Shown one piece after another: positions 1 through 6,070 of a stretch of DNA of 10,453 bases. The DNA is from Deltaproteobacteria bacterium. Its GTDB lineage: Bacteria > Desulfobacterota > DSM-4660 > Desulfatiglandales > B25-G16. How positions within the stretch are numbered: position 1 is the first letter of the stretch; each line of letters starts with the position of its first letter. The stretch spans positions 1 to 10,453 of the forward strand of contig JAFDDS010000059.1 in NCBI GenBank assembly GCA_019310745.1, given 5' to 3'. Below the pieces are notes generated by a model. It was not told the DNA's origin. It ran no database searches and saw only the letters and a list, made by a program, of their open reading frames with translations. The position numbers were made by a program, and so were the translations under genes.

Positions 1-201
1 TCTCGTTTGATGGATGCCAGGAGTGTCGATGAATACCATCTGGCAGTCATCTTCATTATAAATCCCTAAGATCCTATTTCTGGTAGTTTGTGGCTTGGGT
101 GATGTGATGGCTATTTTTTGCCCAAGCAACCTGTTTATAAGAGTAGATTTACCAACATTAGGTGGTCCGATTATAGCTATAAAACCAGATAAAAAACTCA
201 T
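1..201 (-). CDS. era: GTPase Era, N-terminal part (cut by window edge)
   Basis: The 67 visible residues are the start of the G domain of Era, an essential GTPase that binds 16S rRNA and assists 30S subunit maturation. Seen directly: G1 loop GPPNVGKS at residues 12-19, the switch I stretch PQTTRNRI at 37-44, and G3 DTPGIH at 59-64. This order and spacing are diagnostic for Era; TTRNRI followed by DTPGIH separates it from Der/EngA. Family members are about 300 residues, so the rest of the G domain and the KH domain lie outside. The start is ATG at 201-199, which overlaps the TGA stop of the upstream nfi fragment as ATGA. That arrangement implies translational coupling, and no independent promoter is evident. 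All visible catalytic motifs are intact. Confidence 0.95.
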   Translation of the reverse strand, partial: MSFLSGFIAIIGPPNVGKSTLINRLLGQKIAITSPKPQTTRNRILGIYNEDDCQMVFIDTPGIHQTR

Positions 202-822
202 ATAGGTCCAGAAAGCTTCCTTGATCTAACTGAATTTACAAGGAGGTGGGCTTGCCTCGTAGGTTCAGGGATTCTATACTTTGAACAGGTTTCAAGAACA
301 AATGTTACACAATCGTTTAGCATTACCCCATATCCTGGAGAAACAAAGATAGGTTTGACCTTTGATCGTGTCCGAACTACTGCTCCAATAATCCTATTTT
401 GATGTATGAGGTAGGCATAGCTACCTTTACTCTCTCCAACCTGACTATACGTACCCACGAGAGGTGATTTTGCACAGCCAATGGTAGACTTATTTAAAAG
501 GATTCCCAGATGGGAAGCAAGACCAAGGCCCCTTGGGTGTGCGATACCCTGTCCATCACAGAAAATCAGATCTGGTTCTATCTCCATCTTTCACTTTCTT
601 TTGAGACCATCTCTCTTCTGCCTTGTTTAATGAGGGAAAGTCCAGAACAACAACTCCTGCCCACATTATATTAGACCCTTTTGCATAAGAGACATCTAAC
701 CCGGCAACATATTTTATTCTTTTATCAATCTTTTTTAAACTAACCTTATCCTTTAAGTCCTTTTGGATTTTGACCGCCTCTTTATATGTCACACCCCAAG
801 GATGTAAATCAGAAATAAGCAT
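198..822 (-). pseudogene. nfi: Endonuclease V, broken by an internal deletion with frameshift
   Basis: Endonuclease V cleaves DNA one nucleotide 3' of deaminated bases such as hypoxanthine. The first frame (822 down to 556) carries the normal N-terminus, including AGLDVS with metal ligand Asp43, and is family-like up to about residue 77 (SQKKV). The second frame (usable from about 590 down to 198) resumes at EPDLIFCDGQGIAHPR and runs to a normal C-terminus with TIGCAKS and RIPEPTR. Compared from memory with Thermotoga maritima Nfi (225 residues), about 21 residues are missing between the halves. They contain the PYIP strand-separating wedge and FRE with catalytic Glu89. The frames differ by one base, which fits a loss of about 62 nt (3n+2). 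Asp110 and His116 equivalents remain. The first frame ends in about 10 unrelated residues. ATG at 822 lies 1 nt past the uvrD stop. A working enzyme is very unlikely unless this is an assembly error. Confidence 0.88.
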
Positions 823-823
823 T

Positions 824-3049
824 CTAAATCTTCTCTAAACTTGTATACCCAAGGTGAAGCAACTTAATACCTTTATCCTTGAAGATCACCTCTACTTTGT
901 CATCACCCATAAATCTGGCAATTACTCCTCTACCAAAGGCTGGATGATTAACCCTATCGCCTTGTTTTAGTGCAATGGAGTCCGCAGGAGTCAGATCCAG
1001 GGGCTTATAAAAAAGTTTTGATCCTAAAAGTGCATTATTAGGAGAGACATCTACGCGCTCATGCATAACTCCTGTATACGTGGTGCTGGCGAGTGGAGCC
1101 ACAGCAGGCGAGTAAGACGATGCTAATGAATGGCGCTCAATAACATCATGAGGCAAGGCACTAACAAATGATGAAATGCCTTGATGGTAATTGCTGCTCA
1201 ATCCTCCAGCGTTACGTACAAACTCCTTTCCTGGATAGGCCATGATCAGTTTGTCTTTTGCTCGTGTAGCTGCAACATACAACAACCTAAGTTCTTCCTC
1301 AAGGCTCTCTCTGTTTGCAAAAGATTTCCCAGGTGGAAAGCGCCCATCCACAAGCCAGATTATAAAAACTACTCTCCACTCTAATCCTTTCGCTGAATGT
1401 ATGGTAGAAAGAGTTAAGCAATCTGTTTTATCGAACGGTCTGAGATCTACCGGACTTGCTGGTGGTTCAAGAGAGAGGTCATCTAAAAATGCTCTCAAGT
1501 TTTTATACCTCGATGCCATTGAAATTAACTGTTCTAACTCCTGTTGTCTTCTTGGGTAGTCATCGAATCTTTCTTTTAGAAAAGCGCTATAATATGCAAC
1601 TGCGATCTCAACACCCTCTTGGGGCATTATCTTTGGTGTAGAAAGGGCATTCATAAGCTTAGCTAACTTAGTAAGCCCTTCTCTTTCTTTGCTAATCCCT
1701 GGCCATTCATCTATCCTGTCTGCCACTACATGCTCTTTTTTCATCCAATCTATTATTGCTTGGCTCCTTCCAGGGCCAATATTTTTTAGCAATCGTAAGA
1801 GACGACCCCAGCTAAGAACGTCCTCTTTATTCATTATCACCCTGAGGTGTGCCAAAAGATCTTTGATGTGTGCAGACTCCATAAATTTAAACCCTCCGTA
1901 CTTGGCAAAGGGAATATTGCGGCGTGTAAGTTCAAGTTCCAATTCAAACGAATGATAGCCAGCCCTGAATAAAACAGCTATATCTCTCAGTTTTTGTCCC
2001 TCGTCCAATAGAGTTTCTATAGTCCTGCATACATAAAACGCCTGATCGCGTTCGGTCCCAGTGTCAACAACCAAGGGAATTTCATTGCCTTCCCTTCTCG
2101 TAAAGAGGCATTTAGTATACTTCTCCCGTGCTTGATCCATGAGTGCATTGGTCATAGTAAGTATGGACTGAGTGGATCTGTAATTTTCTTCTAGTTTTAT
2201 TATCTTGGCCTCTGGAAAATGAGTTGGAAAGTCAAACATATTTTTAAAATTAGCCCCTCTAAAGGAGTAAATGCACTGAGAATCATCACCCACGGCCATA
2301 ACATTCTTATGTAAAGAACCAAGATAGCGGACAATATCTGACTGAATGGTGTTTGTATCCTGATATTCATCAACCATGATATATTTGTATCTGTTGCCCA
2401 ACCGATGTCTAATTTCTTCATCTTCTTTTAAAAGGAGTCTAAAAAAAAGGAGAAGATCATCGTAATCCATGAGGCTGTTTTTTCTTTTATATTCTCTATA
2501 AAGTGTAAGCAGATGTTCTATCTGTGAAGCAACTGGTAGAAATTGAGGATACTCTGTCTCTATAATCTCAGCTAAGGACTTCTCCATATTGGCCGCTTTA
2601 CTAATAATAGTTGCAATAGTAGCCCTTTTCGGAAACCTAATAGATCTTTTTTCTCCATCTACTTCAGAGACAAGGGCATGAGTTGCCTCCTCCATGTCTG
2701 ATCTATCCATAATTGTAAAAGAGGGACTAAAATCAAGTCGGTGTGCCTCTTGTCTCAACACATACTGGGCAAGGGAATGGAAAGTACCACCAGAAACTTC
2801 TTTGCATCGCCTATCTGATAACTTTGCTGCTCTCTCAAGCATCTCCTTGGCTGCCTTTCTTGTAAAGGTTAGGAGAAGAATCTCCTTCGGCGGAATACCT
2901 TTTTCTATCAGCCATGCGACCCTGTAGACCAGGGTCCGTGTCTTTCCGCTTCCAGCCCCTGCAATCACAAGAATTGGGCCTTCAGGGGCAGTAACTGCAG
3001 ACAATTGCACCTTGTTCAATACTTTCTGGTATGGTATTTTATTAGACAT
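824..3049 (-). CDS. uvrD: UvrD/PcrA-type superfamily 1A DNA helicase
   Basis: This is an ATP-dependent 3'-5' DNA helicase for excision and mismatch repair and for removing recombinase or stalled polymerase. All SF1A motifs are present in the 741 residues: Q motif around Gln15, Walker A GAGSGKT at 31-37, TFTRKAAKEM (Ia) at 61-70, GTFHSLA at 88-94, VDEYQD (II) at 226-231, GDDSQCIYSFRGA (III) at 254-266, ENYRST (IV) at 288-293, STIHSAKGLEWRVVF (V) near 548-562 and YVAATRAKD (VI) at 591-599. The last 47 residues (695-741, GDRVNHPAFGRGVI onward) form the Tudor-like tail of UvrD/PcrA that contacts RNA polymerase in known members, which argues against Rep. Length is typical. ATG at 3049 has a weak AGAGAG about 5 nt upstream. 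It is the first gene of the uvrD-nfi-era unit, 1 nt from nfi. Whether to call it UvrD or PcrA is naming only. Confidence 0.95.
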   Translation of the reverse strand: MSNKIPYQKVLNKVQLSAVTAPEGPILVIAGAGSGKTRTLVYRVAWLIEKGIPPKEILLLTFTRKAAKEMLERAAKLSDRRCKEVSGGTFHSLAQYVLRQEAHRLDFSPSFTIMDRSDMEEATHALVSEVDGEKRSIRFPKRATIATIISKAANMEKSLAEIIETEYPQFLPVASQIEHLLTLYREYKRKNSLMDYDDLLLFFRLLLKEDEEIRHRLGNRYKYIMVDEYQDTNTIQSDIVRYLGSLHKNVMAVGDDSQCIYSFRGANFKNMFDFPTHFPEAKIIKLEENYRSTQSILTMTNALMDQAREKYTKCLFTRREGNEIPLVVDTGTERDQAFYVCRTIETLLDEGQKLRDIAVLFRAGYHSFELELELTRRNIPFAKYGGFKFMESAHIKDLLAHLRVIMNKEDVLSWGRLLRLLKNIGPGRSQAIIDWMKKEHVVADRIDEWPGISKEREGLTKLAKLMNALSTPKIMPQEGVEIAVAYYSAFLKERFDDYPRRQQELEQLISMASRYKNLRAFLDDLSLEPPASPVDLRPFDKTDCLTLSTIHSAKGLEWRVVFIIWLVDGRFPPGKSFANRESLEEELRLLYVAATRAKDKLIMAYPGKEFVRNAGGLSSNYHQGISSFVSALPHDVIERHSLASSYSPAVAPLASTTYTGVMHERVDVSPNNALLGSKLFYKPLDLTPADSIALKQGDRVNHPAFGRGVIARFMGDDKVEVIFKDKGIKLLHLGYTSLEKI

Positions 3050-3086
3050 TAATTCTCTCTGGACCTCTTTTCACAATAAAAAGGGA

Positions 3087-3117
3087 GGGTATCATAGTTG
3101 CTTAAAAAAAGATACCC
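3087..3117 (-). promoter_or_regulatory. Inverted repeat over a possible -10 element upstream of uvrD
   Basis: GGGTATC (3087-3093) and GATACCC (3111-3117) form a perfect 7-bp inverted repeat with a 17-nt spacer, 38-68 nt upstream of the uvrD start. On the minus strand TATGAT (revcomp of 3091-3096), a good -10 match, overlaps one arm. I find no convincing -35 at the matching distance. Operator, RNA hairpin or coincidence are all possible; the link to uvrD is inference from position only. Confidence 0.3.
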
Positions 3118-3147
3118 ATACTCTCTAAGTTAGTTCGCGTTGCTCCC

Positions 3148-3180
3148 GCCCGCCTCGCCTGAGCGAGAGCGATGGCAGGC
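3148..3180. repeat. GC-rich imperfect palindrome, REP-like
   Basis: GCCCGCC at 3148-3154 faces GGCAGGC at 3174-3180 with one mismatch. Inside lies a perfect hairpin, CTCGC-CTGA-GCGAG (3154-3167). The element is far richer in GC than the AT-rich sequence beside it, which is typical of dispersed extragenic palindromes. A second GC-rich palindrome with GCAGGC lies next to serS (8882-8927), but the two are related only in style. It is not followed by a T-run, so a terminator role is unlikely. Confidence 0.5.
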
Positions 3181-3189
3181 AAGCACAAT

Positions 3190-3358
3190 TGGAATATTAG
3201 AATACTGGAATGATAGAATAATGTGTTCCGGGGAAATGGGACAATGGCTTATTGCTAAAATAACACTCGACAGAGATGTTAAAAAATGAGTAAATTCCTT
3301 ATAAAAGCCAACCCCGTTAAATGCGGGATCTTCGACATTTCAATATTCCATTATTCCC
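3190..3358. repeat. Degenerate 8-nt tandem repeats in inverted arrangement
   Basis: On the plus strand 3190-3221 reads as four 8-nt units: TGGAATAT, TAGAATAC, TGGAATGA, TAGAATAA. On the minus strand 3358-3335 reads GGGAATAA, TGGAATAT, TGAAATGT. The two arrays therefore face each other across about 113 nt, and could form a loose stem or be the ends of a small decayed element. The spacer contains a CCCCG-TTAAATG-CGGGA type small hairpin (3312-3327). No coding sequence lies between them. Similar TGGAATAT-rich intergenic runs are, from memory, common in deltaproteobacterial genomes. Confidence 0.55.
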
Positions 3359-3381
3359 TGGCCCAGACCTGGTTTATGAGC

Positions 3382-3549
3382 TTAGTGGGCCAATTTATGG
3401 TCTAGACCTGATCTACATTCTTCACAGGGGCACTCGATACCGTCGCACCAGGGCAGGCCATATGTAAGGCCAAAGCAATAAACCTCAAAATATACTTCTA
3501 ATTTCAGTAAGTTATTGAAATTCCGGAACCTTATATTATTATCATGTTC
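3382..3549 (-). other. Start-less 55-codon Cys-rich reading frame, possible gene remnant
   Basis: Between in-frame stops at 3552-3550 and 3384-3382, the minus strand is open for 55 residues. The second half reads GLTYGLPWCDGIECPCEEC, then ends at DHKLAH. Four cysteines sit as C-x4-C-x1-C-x2-C, with a further Cys earlier. There is no ATG, GTG or TTG in the stretch before this motif, and no ribosome binding site. It could be the tail of a decayed gene, part of a repeat, or chance. I do not recognise a family and do not call it a gene. Confidence 0.2.
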
Positions 3550-3778
3550 TTATATGTCAAACCTTGATAAGGCCTTATAGATTTTCCTGTGTATGAGAAC
3601 TGGGTTTGAGTAAAAAATTTAATCCGCTTATTCTTGCATGTATACTAAGAGCTCTACATTTTGAGAGGGTAACAAAGAGAGAAGGCCTCGAACCAGTTTT
3701 TGTATAAAGCTATAGAAGCTTATTGATAATAAGGAAATTTGAAGAAAACTGAGATTTTTGTGAAACTTAGCTCTAGAG

Positions 3779-3785
3779 AGGAGGG
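3779..3785 (+). promoter_or_regulatory. Shine-Dalgarno AGGAGGG that fixes the TTG start of the antiporter
   Basis: A near-perfect AGGAGGG lies 3 nt before the TTG at 3789-3791. The next in-frame ATG (3843) has no such site and would remove the residues before the first membrane segment. The strong site supports initiation at TTG despite the slightly short spacing. Confidence 0.7.
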
Positions 3786-3788
3786 ATT

Positions 3789-4853
3789 TTGTTACAAGAG
3801 ATTTTACGCTGGATAGGAGACCAAACCCTTTTAGATAACCTTATGGCTGGATTTTCCACTATAGCTTTGTTGATTCTCATAGTTGTGTGTATCGTAATTC
3901 TTTCAAAAGGAGCTGACTGGATGATTGATGGAGTGGTTCATCTGGCACGCAGGACTGGTTTGCCAAGAATAGTCATCGGTGCGACTATTATATCACTCGG
4001 AACAACTATGCCAGAGGCCTTTGTCTCAGTAATGGCTGCATGGTTGGGCAATCCAGGTCTGGCTCTGGGCAACGGCGTTGGATCCATTATTGCAGATACC
4101 GGCCTAATCTTTGGGTTGACATGCCTTTTGACAACTGTGCCTGTGAACCAATTCATTCTCAATCGAACAGGCTGGGTACAGGTGGGGGCAGCCACCCTGC
4201 TTGTCATAATCTCGCTTATCGCCTTGGCCACTATGCCCGGGCAGCCTATTCTTAATCGATGGGTTGGTTTTCTCTTCCTTCTTTTCCTGGCCGGCTACAT
4301 GTACATAACATACATGTGGGCTAAACAAGGAGGAAGCACTGCTATAGAAGGTGAACAGGTGGATAATTCCGAATTGGCGAGCTTGGGAAAATGCTGGTTG
4401 ATGATAGTCGGGGGCCTGTGTTTAATCGTGGTCGGTGCCCGGATACTAGTGCCAAGCGCTGTAGAAATAGCCCATAGAATTGGAGTACCTGAGGATGTCA
4501 TCGCTGCAACCATGGTGGCCTTTGGAACATCTCTACCGGAACTCATGACGGCTATTGCAGCTGTTCGAAAGGGACATCCCGAAATTACTGTGGGAAATAT
4601 CGTTGGTGCGGATGTCCTGAATTGCCTGTTCGTTATTGGGGCTGCTGCTGCAGCCAGACCCCTTGCGATTCCACCAAACTTCTATTCTTTTCACTTTCCT
4701 GCCATGCTCATTATCCTCTATTCCTTTCGATACTTCATATTCAGGAACAGAGATGGTCATTTTAAGAAAACTCAAGGAGCCTGGCTTTTAGGCGTCTATC
4801 TGGTCTACCTTATCCTCCAGTACGTTCTTAACGTCGGCACAGTAGGAAGATAA
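3789..4853 (+). CDS. Na+/Ca2+-type cation antiporter, CaCA superfamily (YrbG-like)
   Basis: This inner-membrane exchanger moves cations, typically Ca2+ out against Na+ or H+. It has 354 residues, about 10 hydrophobic segments and the two inverted alpha repeats of the CaCA fold. Alpha-1 is GATIISLGTTMPE (64-76) followed by GNGVGSIIAD (94-103). Alpha-2 is AATMVAFGTSLPE (239-251) followed by GNIVGADVLN (269-278). The two glutamates in GTTMPE and GTSLPE are the central ion ligands. A hydrophilic loop at about 180-198 separates the halves, as expected. In the second motif of each repeat the usual GSN is GSI in alpha-1 and GAD in alpha-2, with Asp103 and Asn278 at the symmetric ligand positions, so ion preference cannot be assigned. 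It stands alone and converges on the Yip1-domain gene, with 48 nt between. GC content looks higher than in the left operon. Confidence 0.9.
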   Translation: MLQEILRWIGDQTLLDNLMAGFSTIALLILIVVCIVILSKGADWMIDGVVHLARRTGLPRIVIGATIISLGTTMPEAFVSVMAAWLGNPGLALGNGVGSIIADTGLIFGLTCLLTTVPVNQFILNRTGWVQVGAATLLVIISLIALATMPGQPILNRWVGFLFLLFLAGYMYITYMWAKQGGSTAIEGEQVDNSELASLGKCWLMIVGGLCLIVVGARILVPSAVEIAHRIGVPEDVIAATMVAFGTSLPELMTAIAAVRKGHPEITVGNIVGADVLNCLFVIGAAAAARPLAIPPNFYSFHFPAMLIILYSFRYFIFRNRDGHFKKTQGAWLLGVYLVYLILQYVLNVGTVGR

Positions 4854-4901
4854 GAAAGCTCAGCAATCTTGATATAACGATAAAAGTATCGATCCACCTT
4901 T

Positions 4902-5660
4902 TTAGAGGCTTATGGCCCTTATAATAAAGAAAAGCGCACCAACTGCAATTAGTAACAGCAACACTATTGGGATAGAGAAGGCAACAATTATCCTCATATA
5001 ATTTGTCTCGTGGGCCTCTTTAAGCCCGATAATCTGAACAATGCTTCTCCACACCCATCCTATCAGGCTGCCTATAAATGGTAATATAGACCAAATCCTG
5101 GTAGCTTGAGAATAGGCCATAACCCGTAAGGTAGCCTCAAACCTATTGTTCCCAGCTCTGACCAGAAGGAGCAGAAAATGGATGATAAGGCTCGAAATAA
5201 AAATACTAATACTTACTAATAAGGGTGAAAGAAAGATAAAGATGAGGAATATAATAGGTAAGCTCAGTGATATAGAAACACCTCCAAAAGGCTTGAGAAG
5301 TCCACTGTTAGCCATTACAAATTCCCAGAAAAATGCACACATGCTGCTGATAGAACCCACCAGCAGTCCGAAAGCCAAGGGTTCTCTCCATCCATCCTTG
5401 ACAGGCATAGCGGAAAACATGTGTTTTGGGGAAAAGAGTACAGATTTAATTGTTTGCTTTATTCCTTTCCATAAACCAAGCTCTAGACGCCTTTCCCAAG
5501 GTGTAGCACTCCTTTTTCCAGTTGCTCTATCTTCTTCTTTTATCAAATATTCAAACCTATTTCCGCATTGTGGGCACTTTATCCATCTTGCCCCTGGAGG
5601 TATTTTTTCAAGTGGGATACTTTTTGTATAATTGCATTGCGGACACGTTATCTTTACCAT
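4902..5660 (-). CDS. Zinc-ribbon and Yip1-domain membrane protein
   Basis: The 252-residue protein has two parts. Residues 1-40 form a MJ0042-type zinc ribbon with paired cysteines C6-x2-C9 and C29-x2-C32. From about 90 to 250 is a Yip1-type membrane domain with about five hydrophobic segments (roughly 94-117, 130-150, 151-168, 188-208, 224-249), including the characteristic YSQATRIWSILPFIG at 183-197 and the following VWRSIVQIIGLKEAH. A basic linker lies between, so the ribbon should face the cytoplasm. The function of bacterial Yip1-domain proteins is not established; a membrane-associated scaffold or sensor is conceivable. ATG at 5660 follows GGAG with a 7-nt spacer. It is transcribed alone, divergently from the atoE-like gene. 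The family assignment is confident; the role is unknown. Confidence 0.85.
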   Translation of the reverse strand: MVKITCPQCNYTKSIPLEKIPPGARWIKCPQCGNRFEYLIKEEDRATGKRSATPWERRLELGLWKGIKQTIKSVLFSPKHMFSAMPVKDGWREPLAFGLLVGSISSMCAFFWEFVMANSGLLKPFGGVSISLSLPIIFLIFIFLSPLLVSISIFISSLIIHFLLLLVRAGNNRFEATLRVMAYSQATRIWSILPFIGSLIGWVWRSIVQIIGLKEAHETNYMRIIVAFSIPIVLLLLIAVGALFFIIRAISL

Positions 5661-5759
5661 CGTTAAACTCCAAAACTCAGATTAGAGTGAAAATCATCAG
5701 GATATTTTTATATTCTTTTTCTGAAGAAATTAATAGATGTTTTACCTTAATGGAGAAAA

Positions 5760-5788
5760 AAAATACACCCAAAATAAAACAAGCTCAA
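5760..5788 (-). promoter_or_regulatory. Possible promoter for the Yip1-domain gene
   Basis: On the minus strand TTGAGC (revcomp of 5783-5788) lies 17 nt upstream of TATTTT (revcomp of 5760-5765). Each element matches the sigma-70 consensus at only four of six positions, in a region where AT-rich matches are easy to find. Position and spacing fit transcription of the gene starting at 5660. Confidence 0.28.
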
Positions 5789-5946
5789 CTCATAACGAGG
5801 TATGATTTTTCTTTTTGATTAAATTATTTGATTGAAGATGCCTTCTTTTAAATCACCAAGGTGTAGAGGGATTTTTCTACATAATGCCTTGAAATTTAGA
5901 AAAAATTAGAAAGAAAAGGTCGGGATAAAAAATGTAGGGAATGTTC

Positions 5947-5974
5947 TTGATTTTTTTTATTAAAACTTTATACT
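5947..5974 (+). promoter_or_regulatory. Sigma-70-like promoter for the atoE-type transporter
   Basis: TTGATT at 5947-5952 and TATACT at 5969-5974 are separated by 16 nt, giving four of six and five of six consensus matches. A transcript would start near 5981 and have a leader of about 90 nt. That leader includes the orphan AAGGAGGTGAT as well as the functional GAGGAGG before the ATG. It is the best promoter candidate in the window. Confidence 0.55.
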
Positions 5975-5990
5975 GTAAAGGGTTTAAAAA

Positions 5991-6001
5991 AAGGAGGTGA
6001 T
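5991..6001 (+). other. Orphan Shine-Dalgarno sequence AAGGAGGTGAT without a start codon
   Basis: The leader contains a full anti-Shine-Dalgarno complement, AAGGAGGTGAT, but no ATG, GTG or TTG occurs at a usable distance downstream, where the sequence runs TAGAGAAGACTG. It lies about 70 nt before the true start at 6071, which has its own GAGGAGG. It may be a relic of a lost leader ORF, a ribosome standby site, or chance in a purine-rich leader. Confidence 0.5.
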
Positions 6002-6070
6002 AGAGAAGACTGATAAAAACCATAAGATAAGCATAATCAGGTAATAAAAACTTAAAGAGGAGGATTAATC

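Larger units (their letters stand above)
3050..3788. other. 739-nt intergenic region without a supported gene
   Basis: This gap separates the divergent uvrD operon and the antiporter gene. Both strands are broken by frequent stop codons, apart from one 55-codon start-less frame. From left to right it holds an inverted repeat near uvrD, a GC-rich hairpin (3148-3180), 8-nt tandem repeats in opposing orientation (3190-3221 and 3335-3358), a GGCCCA/TGGGCC inverted repeat (3360-3365 and 3386-3391), palindrome GGTCTAGACC (3399-3408), a Cys-rich frame (3382-3549) and palindrome ATAAGGCCTTAT (3567-3578). The last 200 nt are AT-rich and presumably carry the antiporter promoter. TATACT at 3641-3646 is the best -10 candidate but lacks a good -35. 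The mix of GC-rich hairpins and simple repeats resembles accumulated mobile or decayed sequence. Confidence 0.7.
5661..6070. other. 410-nt AT-rich divergent intergenic region
   Basis: This region lies between the minus-strand Yip1-domain gene and the plus-strand atoE-like gene. It is strongly AT-rich and has no credible coding frame; the plus-strand frame through 5522-5818 is mostly the antisense of the Yip1-domain gene. It holds a weak minus-strand promoter candidate, a good plus-strand promoter, an orphan Shine-Dalgarno sequence and the real ribosome binding site GAGGAGG (6057-6063) 7 nt before the atoE start. I see no clear operator palindrome in the central part, 5800-5940. Confidence 0.7.

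Noticed and set aside
556..587. Programmed ribosomal frameshift joining the two endonuclease V frames
   Set aside because: Shifting frame would still leave out about 21 residues including the PYIP and FRE motifs, and no clear slippery site with a stimulator is visible.
1181..2927. Several plus-strand open frames inside the helicase gene
   Set aside because: They are antisense shadows of a clearly coding minus-strand gene and have no recognisable protein features.
3641..3646. TATACT as the -10 of an antiporter promoter
   Set aside because: No acceptable -35 element lies 15-19 nt upstream, and the extended -10 TGn is absent, so it is kept only as a remark on the intergenic region.
3685..3700. 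tRNA T-arm-like GGTTCGAG on the minus strand
   Set aside because: The flanking bases do not form the 5-bp T stem, and no acceptor, D or anticodon arms can be fitted around it.
4878..4891. Hairpin CGATA-AAAG-TATCG between the convergent antiporter and Yip1-domain genes as a terminator
   Set aside because: The stem is only 5 bp and AT-rich, and the T-run starts 7 nt further on, so it is too weak to call.
5522..5818. 98-codon plus-strand frame starting inside the Yip1-domain gene
   Set aside because: Half is antisense to that gene and the rest is AT-rich intergenic sequence; it has no ribosome binding site or family features.
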